49,903 bases of DNA from Rubellimicrobium aerolatum (GCF_017872975.1 NZ_JAGGJP010000020.1:1-49903); one strand, 5' to 3'; counted from the first letter of the stretch, positions 1 to 7,310 are shown. Numbers and translations are program-made. The notes: generated by a model from the letters alone, not told the origin.

Positions 1-1
1 C

Positions 2-82
2 CGCGACGGCACGATCAAGGCCGTCCACGTCCAGCCCGGCGCCCAGATCGACGCCAAGGACCTGCTCGTGGAAATGGAGTGA
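2..82 (+). CDS. C-terminal end of a biotin/lipoyl-attachment protein, probably pyruvate carboxylase (partial)
   Basis: Only the last 26 codons are inside the window. The visible end reads RDGTIKAVHVQPGAQIDAKD then LLVEME and a TGA stop. This is the closing beta-strand pattern of a biotinyl/lipoyl domain (G-x-(I/V)-x-x-(V/I)-x-V-x-x-G-x-x-(V/I)-x-x-x-D-x-L). A single biotinyl domain at the very C-terminus is typical of pyruvate carboxylase and of acyl-CoA carboxylase alpha subunits. The wording IDAKDLLVEME resembles rhodobacterial pyruvate carboxylases as I remember them, which is the reason for that preference. The biotinylated lysine itself lies outside the window, so the exact enzyme stays open. 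Confidence 0.6.
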   Translation, partial: RDGTIKAVHVQPGAQIDAKDLLVEME

Positions 83-135
83 GCGCCTCTCCCACGGAAC
101 CTCGCGGCCCCGCAGCGTCTTCTAGCGACAATTGC

Positions 136-157
136 GCCGCCCTCCCGATAGGGCGGC
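136..157 (+). terminator. Rho-independent-like terminator after the carboxylase gene
   Basis: An 8-bp perfect GC-rich stem (GCCGCCCT / AGGGCGGC) with a 6-nt loop starts 54 bp after the upstream stop codon. It is followed by a pyrimidine-rich CTCGTCGTCCCTC rather than a clean T run. It separates the carboxylase end from the TerC gene. Confidence 0.5.
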
Positions 158-186
158 CTCGTCGTCCCTCGCCATAAGGCCCGACC

Positions 187-939
187 ATGATCGAACTGCT
201 TTCCGACCCGGCCGTCTGGGCCTCGTTTCTCACCCTCGCGGTCCTTGAAATCGTGCTGGGCGTGGACAACGTCATCTTCCTGTCCATCATCTCCGCGCGC
301 CTGCCCGAGCATCAGCGGGCGCGGGCGCGCTTCATCGGACTGATGCTCGCTCTCGTGATGCGTGTCCTCCTGCTCCTGTCGATCGCCTGGATCATCGGCC
401 TGACCGAGCCCTTCGTGACTATCGCCGGCTTCGGGCTGAGCTGGCGCGACATCATCCTGATCGTCGGAGGCTTCTTCCTGATCTACAAGGGCGCGACCGA
501 GATCTTCCAGGACGTCGAGGGCGACGGCGGCCACCACGGGTCCGCAGCGGTCGCATACGCCTCCTTCACCGCGGTCATCGCCCAGATCGTCGTGCTCGAC
601 CTCGTGTTCTCGCTGGACAGCGTCATCACCGCCGTGGGCATCGCCGACCACGTCCCGGTCATGGTGGCGGCAATCGTGCTGGCGATCATCGTGATGATGG
701 TCGCCGCGAATCCCATCGCCAGCTTCATCGAGCACCACCCCTCGACCAAGATGCTGGCCCTGGCCTTCCTGGTGATGGTCGGGATGGCGCTTGTGGCCGA
801 CGGATTCCACTATCATTTCGAGCGTGGCTTCATCTACGCCGCCATGGTTTTCGCCGGCGCTGTGGAGGCGCTCAACCTCTGGAAGCAGCGGCGGCAAAGG
901 CGACTGGCGGCGGCCGAGCGGGGTCAGCCGGCCGCCTGA
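187..939 (+). CDS. TerC family integral membrane protein
   Basis: A 250-residue polytopic membrane protein. The first helix carries the TerC signature LEIVLGVDNVIFLSI (about residues 20-34), and the second half repeats it as DLVFSLDSVITAVG (about 138-151). The two conserved acidic membrane motifs (VDN and LDS) are the hallmark of the family. Around seven hydrophobic segments alternate with short loops. The C-terminus is basic (WKQRRQRRL), consistent with a cytoplasmic tail. TerC proteins are implicated in tellurite resistance and in metal (Mn2+) export or metalation of exported proteins; the substrate cannot be read from sequence. The ATG at 187 is preceded by an AAGG at a workable distance. 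It stands alone between a terminator and the tRNA genes. A loose GGAAC-N15-CGTC match lies at about 94-117, too weak to call. Confidence 0.88.
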   Translation: MIELLSDPAVWASFLTLAVLEIVLGVDNVIFLSIISARLPEHQRARARFIGLMLALVMRVLLLLSIAWIIGLTEPFVTIAGFGLSWRDIILIVGGFFLIYKGATEIFQDVEGDGGHHGSAAVAYASFTAVIAQIVVLDLVFSLDSVITAVGIADHVPVMVAAIVLAIIVMMVAANPIASFIEHHPSTKMLALAFLVMVGMALVADGFHYHFERGFIYAAMVFAGAVEALNLWKQRRQRRLAAAERGQPAA

Positions 940-969
940 TGACCCCGGGGAAGAGGCGTGCTTTCCCCC

Positions 970-998
970 TTGCGGCCCTTCGCGGCCATGAGTAGACA
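970..998 (+). promoter_or_regulatory. Sigma-70-type promoter of the first tRNA-Gly
   Basis: TTGCGG (970-975) and TAGACA (993-998) are separated by exactly 17 nt. The expected transcription start lies just upstream of the tRNA 5' end at 1013. Confidence 0.55.
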
Positions 999-1012
999 GC
1001 CCCTCACGGAGC

Positions 1013-1087
1013 GCGGGCGTAGCTCAGGGGTAGAGCATTACCTTGCCAAGGTAAGGGTCGAGAGTTCGAATCTCTTCGCCCGCTCCA
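1013..1087 (+). tRNA. tRNA-Gly (anticodon GCC), copy 1
   Basis: The cloverleaf can be folded by eye: acceptor stem GCGGGCG/CGCCCGC, D arm GCTC/GAGC, anticodon stem TTACC/GGTAA with loop TTGCCAA (anticodon GCC), and T loop TTCGAAT between GAGAG and CTCTT. CCA is encoded (1085-1087). It reads glycine codons GGC and GGU. An identical copy follows 199 bp downstream. Confidence 0.97.
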
Positions 1088-1102
1088 ATCATCCGGCAGA
1101 CA

Positions 1103-1130
1103 GGGCGGCTTCGGCCGCCCTTGTCGTTTT
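1103..1130 (+). terminator. Terminator of tRNA-Gly copy 1
   Basis: A 7-bp stem GGGCGGC/GCCGCCC closed by a TTCG tetraloop (1103-1120) is followed by TTGTCGTTTT. It sits 15 nt after the encoded CCA. Confidence 0.7.
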
Positions 1131-1168
1131 CACGATCCCGACGAGGCACGGACGCATCCGGTTGCCCC

Positions 1169-1197
1169 TTGCACCTCTCCGCCTTCTTCGGTAGAGA
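1169..1197 (+). promoter_or_regulatory. Sigma-70-type promoter of the second tRNA-Gly
   Basis: TTGCAC (1169-1174) and TAGAGA (1192-1197) are separated by 17 nt. The -10 element sits at the same distance from its tRNA as the corresponding element of copy 1, so each tRNA copy carries its own promoter. Confidence 0.55.
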
Positions 1198-1211
1198 GCC
1201 GCCCACGGAGC

Positions 1212-1286
1212 GCGGGCGTAGCTCAGGGGTAGAGCATTACCTTGCCAAGGTAAGGGTCGAGAGTTCGAATCTCTTCGCCCGCTCCA
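1212..1286 (+). tRNA. tRNA-Gly (anticodon GCC), copy 2
   Basis: The 75 nt are identical to copy 1 at 1013-1087, with the same GCC anticodon and encoded CCA. The 9-10 nt before it (CACGGAGC) and the 12 nt after it (AATCATCCGG) are also shared with copy 1. The repeat therefore includes flanking sequence, pointing to a tandem duplication of the whole unit. Confidence 0.97.
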
Positions 1287-1303
1287 ATCATCCGGCGTGA
1301 CAG

Positions 1304-1326
1304 GGGCGGCCTTCAGCCGCCCTTTT
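1304..1326. terminator. Terminator of tRNA-Gly copy 2, possibly bidirectional
   Basis: Stem GGGCGGC/GCCGCCC with loop CTTCA is followed by TTTT on the plus strand. The stop codon of the minus-strand SMP-30 gene lies 6 nt to the right (1332), so the same hairpin could also end that transcript. Confidence 0.7.
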
Positions 1327-1331
1327 CGCAT

Positions 1332-2228
1332 TCAGGCCGCCGCCCGGGCATTCACGAAGACCGCGTAAAGCGAGGTCGTGGCCGCCAGGAACAGGCGGTT
1401 GCCGCGCGGCCCGCCGAAGCAGAGGTTCGCCACCCGTTCGGGCACCAGGATCTTGCCGAGTAGAGTGCCGTCCGGCGCGAAGACCTGCACCCCATCCCCG
1501 GCCGAGCACCAGACGTTTCCCCGCGCGTCCACGCGCAACCCGTCGGGCGGCCCTGGCTCGACCTGGGCGAAGACGCGCCCGGGCCCCAGCCGACGGCCCT
1601 CAATGTCGAACACCTTCAGGACCGACGGCACCGAATCGTCGTGGCTTGACCCGCTTTCCGCCACATAGAGCCGGCTCTCGTCGGGCGAGAAGGCAAGGCC
1701 GTTGGGCTGGACGAAGCCGGTTGCCATCCGCTCGGGCTCCCCCCCGCCGGGCGGGATGCGGTAGACGGCGTTCTCCTCCTGCTCGGGCACCGACTCGTAG
1801 CCCTCGTAATCGGACAGGATGCCGTAGGTCGGGTCGCTGAACCAAACCGCGCCGTCGAGCGCCACGATCACGTCGTTGGGCGAGTTCAGCCACTTGCCCC
1901 CGAAGCTCTCGGCCAGCGTCGTTGTCGTGCCGTCGTGCTCGGTGCGGACCACCGAGCGCGTCCCGTGCGAGCAGCTCACCAGCCGGCCCTCGCGGTCGCG
2001 CGAATGGCCGTTGGCATAGCCGGCCGGGGCGCGAAAGACCGTCAGGCCCGTCCCTTCCGTCCAGCGCATGATCCGGTCGTTGGGGATGTCGCTCAGATAG
2101 AGCGCCTGATGGGCCGGGAACCACACCGGCCCCTCGGCCCAGCGCAGGCCGGTCCCGAGGTGATCAAGACGCGCCGAGGGCTGGATCAGGGCGCGGAAGC
2201 GGGGATCGTGGATCTCATAGATGGACAT
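1332..2228 (-). CDS. SMP-30/gluconolactonase/LRE family protein
   Basis: A 298-residue six-bladed beta-propeller enzyme of the SMP-30 family, which hydrolyses sugar lactones in a metal-dependent way. Family hallmarks are visible: RWAEGPVWF near the N-terminus (metal-binding Glu), SPNDVIVALDGAVWFSDPTYG in the middle, QPNGLAFSPDESRLYVAES, and GPPDGLRVDARGNVWCS towards the C-terminus (metal-binding Asn and Asp positions). The start at 2228 (MSIYEIHDPR) is chosen because GGAGGG lies 3-4 nt before it; a longer in-frame start at 2261 has no such site and adds residues unlike the family. No signal peptide is evident, so a cytoplasmic location is likely. It is a single gene between the tRNA block and Mn-catalase. 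The true lactone substrate is not deducible. Confidence 0.88.
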   Translation of the reverse strand: MSIYEIHDPRFRALIQPSARLDHLGTGLRWAEGPVWFPAHQALYLSDIPNDRIMRWTEGTGLTVFRAPAGYANGHSRDREGRLVSCSHGTRSVVRTEHDGTTTTLAESFGGKWLNSPNDVIVALDGAVWFSDPTYGILSDYEGYESVPEQEENAVYRIPPGGGEPERMATGFVQPNGLAFSPDESRLYVAESGSSHDDSVPSVLKVFDIEGRRLGPGRVFAQVEPGPPDGLRVDARGNVWCSAGDGVQVFAPDGTLLGKILVPERVANLCFGGPRGNRLFLAATTSLYAVFVNARAAA

Positions 2229-2273
2229 GGTCCCTCCGTCGTGACGGAGGAACCCTAGCACCGGCGGGCCGGC

Positions 2274-3218
2274 TTACGAGAGCGAGCCCGCGCCCTGGTG
2301 CGCCTTCTGCGTCAGCTTGGTCGCGATCTCGTAGAACTCCTCGGGCGCGTAGTCGGGCGTGAAGGCCGAGGGCTGGCCCACGAGGTCGTGGATGCGCCCG
2401 CCGTCCGGCATCCCCTCGACCACCATCAGCTCGCCCGGCGGATCGTCGGGCAGCGCCATCTCGCCCTCCCAGATGCCCCGGATCGAGCCGTAGTCCGACG
2501 GCGAGAAGGTGTAGAGCCGCCGGTGCGACCCCTCGGCCAGATACTTCTGGCACTCGGGGATGCGGTCGAGCGGGATGTTCGGTGTGGGAAGCATCTGCTC
2601 GATGGCCACGCCCGTCAGCTTCTTGAGCGCCAGCGCGTAGGCGTGCGCGTGGACGCTGCCCCGCACCAGCAGGTAGCCGCAGACCTCGCGCCCCGTCGGG
2701 TCCGAGAGCGTTTCGTAGACCCGCAGCTTGTGCAGCCGCGCCCCGCATTCGAGGTGGAAGTTGTGCAGGAGGTCGAAGACCACGTTGCCCGTGGTCGTCA
2801 CCATGTCCACGTTCCAGCTCATGCTGTTGGAGTTCACGGGCACCGCGCCGCCGCCGTGGCTGAAGAAGCTCGCGGCGGACCGGATCTCCTGCATGGCCTC
2901 GAAGGGCGACATGGAGATGTCGCCGCCCGTGCCTGAATCGTCCGCCGCCGAGTCCGGGCCGTTGTTGAGCATCGCCACGCCGTTGGAGACCAGCTCCACG
3001 TGCCCCAGCTCCTCGGCGGTGATCGCGGCCACCAGCTCGTAGAAGGGCTTCAGCTTGGACTTGGAGCGGAAGTTGAAGCTCTGGAACATGTAGTTGCCCA
3101 GGGTGGACATCTCGCCGTACTTGCCGCCCAGGAGTTCCTGAAGCGCGGCGCCGGCGTTGGGGTCCTGTTTCTTCGGTGCGGGAAGCTCGGCCTGGAGTCG
3201 ATCGACACGCAGGAACAT
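2274..3218 (-). CDS. Manganese catalase (non-haem)
   Basis: A 314-residue ferritin-like protein that disproportionates hydrogen peroxide with a di-manganese centre. The metal ligands can be followed: GEMST (Glu36), AITAEELGHVE (Glu and His of helix 2), NFHLECGARLHKLRVYE and RGSVHAHAYALALKKLTG. These are the standard Mn-catalase motifs, and the length fits the family. The start at 3218 (MFLRVDRLQ) has a GGAGG Shine-Dalgarno 9 nt upstream and matches the conserved N-terminus; the open frame upstream of it is not conserved-looking. It is transcribed divergently from the DUF892 gene across a 169-bp spacer. Together they form an oxidative or general stress pair of two ferritin-fold proteins. Confidence 0.93.
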   Translation of the reverse strand: MFLRVDRLQAELPAPKKQDPNAGAALQELLGGKYGEMSTLGNYMFQSFNFRSKSKLKPFYELVAAITAEELGHVELVSNGVAMLNNGPDSAADDSGTGGDISMSPFEAMQEIRSAASFFSHGGGAVPVNSNSMSWNVDMVTTTGNVVFDLLHNFHLECGARLHKLRVYETLSDPTGREVCGYLLVRGSVHAHAYALALKKLTGVAIEQMLPTPNIPLDRIPECQKYLAEGSHRRLYTFSPSDYGSIRGIWEGEMALPDDPPGELMVVEGMPDGGRIHDLVGQPSAFTPDYAPEEFYEIATKLTQKAHQGAGSLS

Positions 3219-3328
3219 CGGGGAGGCCCTCCTTGCTGATGGCGAGGAGGCAACTAGTCGGGCCGGGCCGGACGGCCAGAGGCCCGCGACGAAGCAGCGA
3301 CAAACCGCTCCGATGCGCACGAAGGGCC

Positions 3329-3353
3329 GGAACGGTTCCGGGGGCGCGGCGTT
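3329..3353 (+). promoter_or_regulatory. EcfG/general-stress-type promoter box upstream of the DUF892 gene
   Basis: An exact GGAAC (3329-3333), then 16 nt, then CGTT (3350-3353). This is the consensus recognised by EcfG-type sigma factors of the alphaproteobacterial general stress response. It lies 34 nt upstream of the DUF892 start codon, which gives a short plausible leader. EcfG is not universal in Rhodobacterales, so the assignment depends on the genome encoding one. Confidence 0.45.
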
Positions 3354-3387
3354 CGTCAGGCTGAACGTCCACCGGATGGAGAGACCC

Positions 3388-3891
3388 ATGCCCGCCGCGA
3401 ACCTCGAAAAGCTGTTCCACGACGGCCTTCGCGACATCTACTACGCCGAGCGCAAGGCGCTGGCCGCGCTCAAGAAGCAGGCGCGCGCCGTGTCGAGCCC
3501 CGAGTTCAAGCAGGCGCTGGAGCAGCACCGCGACGAGACCGAGGGCCAGATCGAGCGCCTCCAGCAGGTCTTCGAGACCATCGGCAAACGCCCGCAGGGC
3601 AAGACCTGCGCCGCCATCGACGGGCTGTCCGAAGAGGGCGATGAGATCATGGACGAATACAAGGGCTCGCCCGCGCTCGACGCCGGCCTCCTGGGCGCGG
3701 CGCAGGCCATCGAGCATTACGAGATCTGCCGGTATGGCACGCTGGCGTCCTGGGCCAAGCAGATGGGCAACGCCGAGGCCGAGCGTCTTCTGCGGGAAAC
3801 GCTGGCCGAGGAGGAGAAGACCGACAAGCTGCTGACCGAGTTGGCGGAGAGCGTCATCAACGCCGCCGCCGATCAGGCCGAGGCCGCCTGA
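3388..3891 (+). CDS. DUF892 family ferritin-like protein (YciE/YciF type)
   Basis: A 167-residue all-helical protein. It begins NLEKLFHDGLRDIYYAERKALAALKKQ, the characteristic first helix of YciE/YciF (L-x-D-x-Y-x-A-E). It continues with HRDETEGQIERLQQVFETIGKRPQGKTC and ends with EHYEICRYGTLASWAKQMGN and EERKLL-like helices that supply ferritin-type Glu/His positions (for example QHRDETE and AIEHYE). Family members are stress-induced, and their biochemical activity is not settled. The ATG at 3388 is favoured by GGAGAG 4-5 nt before it; an in-frame ATG at 3376 would add only four residues. It is divergent from Mn-catalase and has an EcfG-like box upstream. Confidence 0.88.
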   Translation: MPAANLEKLFHDGLRDIYYAERKALAALKKQARAVSSPEFKQALEQHRDETEGQIERLQQVFETIGKRPQGKTCAAIDGLSEEGDEIMDEYKGSPALDAGLLGAAQAIEHYEICRYGTLASWAKQMGNAEAERLLRETLAEEEKTDKLLTELAESVINAAADQAEAA

Positions 3892-3954
3892 CGGCCTTTC
3901 GGCTTCGGACGCGGCATCGTAGGCTCCGGGCGCGCCCTGCCCGGAGCCTTTCCC

Positions 3955-4833
3955 ATGGACCGCCTCGCCTGCGACCGGATGTTCCTCGCCGTGGTCGAGG
4001 CGGGGAGCTTCGCCGGCGCGGCGCAGCGGCTCGGCACCGGCTCCGGGCAAGCCAGCAAGCTGGTGGCGCGGCTGGAGGCGGAGTTGGGCGTGCGGCTCCT
4101 GCACCGCACCACCCGCGCGCTCCAGCTCACCGAGGCGGGTCAGACCTACCATGACCGGCTCCGGGTGCTGGTCGAGGACCTCGACGCGCTCGACGCCGAG
4201 GTGCGGAGCCAAGGCACGGTGCCGCGCGGGCGGGTGCGGATGACCGCACCCATGGCCTTCGGCACCCTGCGCGTCGCGCCGATCCTGGCCGAGGTGGCGC
4301 GGGCGTACCCGGAGATCGCGCTGGAGGTGCAGTTCACCGACCGGCTGGTGCGGCTGGTGGACGAGGGCTTCGACCTCGCCGTGCGGGTGGGGCGCGCCGA
4401 GGATTCGACGCTGGTCGCGCGCCGGCTCGGGGAGGCGCGCATATTGGCCGTGGCCTCGCCCGCTTACCTCGCGGCGCGGGGACGGCCCGAGGCGCCGCGC
4501 GACCTTGCGGGCCACGACTGCGTCATCGACCTCAACCGCCGCGACCCGCACCGCTGGACCTTCGCCGGCGGCGTGGCGGTGGCGGTGCGCGGGCGGCTCA
4601 CCTTCTCGGATCCCACGGCCTGCCTGCTGGCTGCCGAGGCGGGGCTCGGCGTCGCGGCCATGCCGGACTTCGTGGCCACCGAGTCGCTGCGGGCGGGCCG
4701 GGTCCTGCGGCTTCTGGAGGCGCACGAGGACGCCCCGCTTCCGATTCATGCGCTGATGCCTTCGGGCCGGCACATGGCCGCCAAGGTGCGCGTCGTGGTC
4801 GAGGCGCTGGCCCAGGGGTTGCGCGAGGGTTGA
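3955..4833 (+). CDS. LysR family transcriptional regulator
   Basis: A 292-residue regulator. Residues 1-60 form the winged helix-turn-helix (MFLAVVEAGSFAGAAQRLGTGSGQASKLVARLEAELGVRLLHRTTR). Residues from about 90 onward form the periplasmic-binding-protein-like effector domain (GRVRMTAPMAFGTLRVAPILAEV). The CrgA/DhcR-like subgroup has this form. It lies directly upstream of, and in the same direction as, a DoxX-VOC-glutathionyl-hydroquinone reductase set. Quinone or phenolic compounds are therefore the obvious candidate effectors, by analogy with YhaJ/YqjF-type quinone-response genes. A 108-bp spacer to the DoxX gene could carry its operator, although I could not pick a convincing T-N11-A box. 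GGAG lies 8 nt before the ATG. Confidence 0.92.
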   Translation: MDRLACDRMFLAVVEAGSFAGAAQRLGTGSGQASKLVARLEAELGVRLLHRTTRALQLTEAGQTYHDRLRVLVEDLDALDAEVRSQGTVPRGRVRMTAPMAFGTLRVAPILAEVARAYPEIALEVQFTDRLVRLVDEGFDLAVRVGRAEDSTLVARRLGEARILAVASPAYLAARGRPEAPRDLAGHDCVIDLNRRDPHRWTFAGGVAVAVRGRLTFSDPTACLLAAEAGLGVAAMPDFVATESLRAGRVLRLLEAHEDAPLPIHALMPSGRHMAAKVRVVVEALAQGLREG

Positions 4834-4941
4834 GGTCACTCCTTCCTCCGGGGATGCAATGTTCTTCCGGCAGCCCGGATTATCGTCGGTCCGGATGAGT
4901 CGTAGATCGGTCGCGTCGGCCCCGAGGGGGCCATCACAGGG

Positions 4942-5382
4942 ATGACCGCCATGACCTTCGCCACCGCTTCCGCCTCCCGCGCCCAAGCCTCGCAGGCCGA
5001 TCTTGCGGCCTTCCTCCTGCGCGTCGCCATGGGCGTGCTCTTCGTGCTGCACGCCTGGATGAAGATCGCCGTCTTCACGCCGTCCGGGACGGCGGCCTAC
5101 TTCGCCTCCATCGGGCTGCCGGGCGTCCTGGCCTACCTGACCATCGCCGCCGAGCTGCTGGGCGGGCTCGCCCTGATCGCCGGCGTCGCCACGCGCTGGG
5201 TCGCGCTGGCTCTGGTGCCGGTCATGGTCGGCGCGGGCTGGTTCGGACACGCCTCGGCCGGGTTCTTCTTCTCGAACGCGGGCGGCGGCTGGGAATATCC
5301 GGCCTTCTGGACCGTGGCGCTGGTCGTCCAGGCGCTGCTGGGCGATGGCGCCTATGCCGTCGGCAACCGCGCGGCCCGCTGA
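4942..5382 (+). CDS. DoxX family membrane protein
   Basis: A 146-residue protein with four predicted membrane helices (about 26-47, 63-84, 87-107 and 124-140). The DoxX pattern is visible: LLRVAMGVLFVLHAWMKIAVF, then IGLPGVLAYLTIAAELLGGLALIAGVATRWVALALVPVM with the conserved Glu-x-x-G-G. DoxX proteins are small inner-membrane proteins tied to thiol or quinone redox homeostasis. Two starts are possible, ATG at 4942 and ATG at 4951. The second has AGGGATG at a better distance and would remove three residues. It sits 27 bp before the VOC gene, so the two are probably co-transcribed. Confidence 0.88.
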   Translation: MTAMTFATASASRAQASQADLAAFLLRVAMGVLFVLHAWMKIAVFTPSGTAAYFASIGLPGVLAYLTIAAELLGGLALIAGVATRWVALALVPVMVGAGWFGHASAGFFFSNAGGGWEYPAFWTVALVVQALLGDGAYAVGNRAAR

Positions 5383-5409
5383 GGGCCGCCCATTCACCGG
5401 AGTGATGCC

Positions 5410-6222
5410 ATGTCCACTGCATCCGCCCCCCTGGAGATCGGCCGCGTCGCGCTGGTCGTGAACGACCTCGCGGCCGTCCGGGACTTCTACCAACGGGTCA
5501 TCGGCCTTGGCCACCTGGGTGACGGCGAGGGCGTGGCATTGCTCGGCGCGGGGGACCGCGTGCTGCTGGAGCTGCGCGAGGACCGGGCGGCCCGCCGCGC
5601 GTCGCGGCGCGAGGCGGGGCTGTTCCACACGGCGTTCCTGCTGCCCGACCGCGCGGGGCTGGGGCGCTGGCTGCGGCACGTGGCCGAAGCCCAGGTCGCC
5701 GTGCAGGGGGCGTCGGACCACCTCGTGAGCGAGGCGGTCTATCTGGCCGACCCGGAGGGGAACGGCATCGAGGTCTATGCCGACCGGCCGCGCGAAGATT
5801 GGCCGCGCGAGGGCGGGCGCATCCGCATGGACACGCTGCCCATGGACGTGCCCGGCGTGGCTGCGGCGGCCGACGGCCCCTGGACCGGGGCGCCGGAGGG
5901 GACCGTGGTCGGGCACGTGCATCTGCAGGTCGGCGACGTGGGCGAGGCCGAGGGCTTCTATCACGGCGTGCTCGGCTTCGACGTGGTGACGCATTACCCC
6001 GGCGCGAGCTTCCTCGGTTCGGGGGGCTACCATCACCATCTGGGCGCGAACGTCTGGAACAGCCGGGGCGCGCGCGGACGCGCGTTCCCGGCCACCGGCC
6101 TCGCGGCGGTGGAGATCGTCGCGGAGGGGGCCGCGCATGAGGCGCTGGTCGCCCGCGTGGGCGGCGCGGAGGTCGCGGACCCCTGGGGCACGCCGATCCG
6201 GCTGAGCCGGAAGGAGGGCTGA
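5410..6222 (+). CDS. VOC family protein, two-domain extradiol-dioxygenase-like
   Basis: A 270-residue protein built from two vicinal-oxygen-chelate modules. Module 1 covers about 8-120 (IGRVALVVNDLAAVRDFYQRVIGLGHL ... LFHTAFLLPD ... GNGIEVYADRP). Module 2 covers about 160-260 (GTVVGHVHLQVGDVGEAEGFYHGVLGFDVVTHYPGASFLGSGGYHHHLGANVWNS). Metal-ligand positions typical of catechol 2,3-dioxygenase/glyoxalase folds are present: His in HTAF or HVHL, His in the YHHHLG region, and Glu in GIEVYAD or VEIVAEG. This matches CatE-like proteins found in quinone and catechol stress operons. The TGA stop abuts the next ATG (6223), so translation is probably coupled to the reductase gene. Confidence 0.87.
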   Translation: MSTASAPLEIGRVALVVNDLAAVRDFYQRVIGLGHLGDGEGVALLGAGDRVLLELREDRAARRASRREAGLFHTAFLLPDRAGLGRWLRHVAEAQVAVQGASDHLVSEAVYLADPEGNGIEVYADRPREDWPREGGRIRMDTLPMDVPGVAAAADGPWTGAPEGTVVGHVHLQVGDVGEAEGFYHGVLGFDVVTHYPGASFLGSGGYHHHLGANVWNSRGARGRAFPATGLAAVEIVAEGAAHEALVARVGGAEVADPWGTPIRLSRKEG

Positions 6223-7167
6223 ATGCTGGTCGAGGGCAAGTGGGTCGCGGACTGGCAGCCGGTCCAGGCCAAGGACGAGAAGGGCGGCTTCGTGCGGCAG
6301 GTGTCGTCCTTCCGCAACTGGATCACGCCGGACGGGAATCCGGGGCCGACCGGCACCGGCGGGTTCAGGGCCGAGGCGGGGCGCTATCACCTGCTAGTGG
6401 CGCTGATCTGCCCCTGGGCCTCGCGCACCCTGATGGGGCGGGCGCTCAAGGGACTGGAGGGGGCGATCTCCGTCTCGGTCGTGGAGCCGGAGCTGAGCGC
6501 GCAGGGCTGGCGCTTCGCCGAGCCCGAGGGGGTGACGGGGGCGAGCTTCCTGCACGAGGTCTACACCGCCGCCGATCCCGTCTTCACGGGGCGCGCGACG
6601 GTGCCGGTGCTGTTCGACAAGGCCAGCCGCACGATCGTCTCGAACGAGTCGGCGGACATCCTGCGGATGCTGAACGACGGCTTCGGCGACCTCGCCCAAG
6701 GGCCGGACCTCTACCCCGAGGACCTGCGGGGCGACATCGACGAGCTGAACGAGCGCATCTATCGCCGCCTCAACAACGGGGTGTATCGGGCGGGCTTCGC
6801 CACCACGCAGGACGCCTACGAGGAGGCGTTCGAGGAGGTGTTCGCCGAGCTTGGGGCGCTGGAGGCGCGGATGGGCGACGGGCGGCGCTTCCTGTTCGGG
6901 GAGCGGCTGACCGAGACGGATATCCGGCTCTTCGTGACGCTGGTGCGCTTCGACGCCGCGTATCACGGGCTGTTCAAGTGCAACCTGAAGCGCGTGGCGG
7001 ACCATCCGGCGCTGGAGGGCTTCCTGCGGCGGGTGCTGGACCTGGCCGGCGTGCGCGGGACGGTGAGCCTGTCGCACATCAAGCGGGGCTACCATTCGAT
7101 CAAGGCGCTGAACCCGACGGGGATCGTGCCCAAGGGGCCGGCCCTGGAGTGGGGAGCGGGGCTCTGA
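6223..7167 (+). CDS. Glutathionyl-hydroquinone reductase (Xi-class glutathione transferase, YqjG/ECM4 type)
   Basis: A 314-residue enzyme that reductively removes glutathione from glutathionyl-hydroquinones. The diagnostic CPWA motif is at residues 63-66 (LICPWASRTL), with Cys63 as catalytic cysteine. It is preceded by GRYHLLVAL and followed by the thioredoxin-fold ATVPVLFDKASRTIVSNESADILRML (cis-Pro and Glu-Ser glutathione-binding turn). The C-terminal helical domain contains RRFLFGERLTETDIRLFVTLVRFDAAYHGLFKCNLKR, typical of the family. It is the last gene of the LysR-DoxX-VOC-reductase set and starts immediately at the VOC stop. A GC-rich hairpin follows directly (7168-7202). Confidence 0.93.
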   Translation: MLVEGKWVADWQPVQAKDEKGGFVRQVSSFRNWITPDGNPGPTGTGGFRAEAGRYHLLVALICPWASRTLMGRALKGLEGAISVSVVEPELSAQGWRFAEPEGVTGASFLHEVYTAADPVFTGRATVPVLFDKASRTIVSNESADILRMLNDGFGDLAQGPDLYPEDLRGDIDELNERIYRRLNNGVYRAGFATTQDAYEEAFEEVFAELGALEARMGDGRRFLFGERLTETDIRLFVTLVRFDAAYHGLFKCNLKRVADHPALEGFLRRVLDLAGVRGTVSLSHIKRGYHSIKALNPTGIVPKGPALEWGAGL

Positions 7168-7202
7168 CGCGCCGCCCGCCGAAGGGGGGGAGGCGCGGCG
7201 CG
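7168..7202 (+). terminator. Possible terminator after the quinone-detoxification genes
   Basis: An 8-bp stem (CGCGCCGC / GCGGCGCG) begins at the base after the reductase stop codon. The loop is long and there is no T tract, so this is a tentative call. Confidence 0.35.
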
Positions 7203-7271
7203 GGTCGGGATGGGCGTCGCGGGTGCGGGTCATGCCGGGCCTCCTTGCGGGGGGGTTGGGGGATCGGGGGA

Positions 7272-7296
7272 GCGGCCCCGGAGGGTCCGGGGCCGC
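7272..7296 (-). terminator. Strong hairpin after the spike-base-protein / 40-aa ORF pair
   Basis: A perfect 10-bp stem (GCGGCCCCGG / CCGGGGCCGC) with a 5-nt loop lies 14 nt past the stop of the 40-aa ORF on the minus strand. No T run follows. It marks a likely 3' end for that small transcription unit. Confidence 0.5.
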
Positions 7297-7310
7297 GGGA
7301 GGGGGCGCGG

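Noticed and set aside
94-117. EcfG-like box before terC (GGAAC-N15-CGTC)
   Set aside because: Spacing and the last base both deviate from the consensus; not distinguishable from chance.
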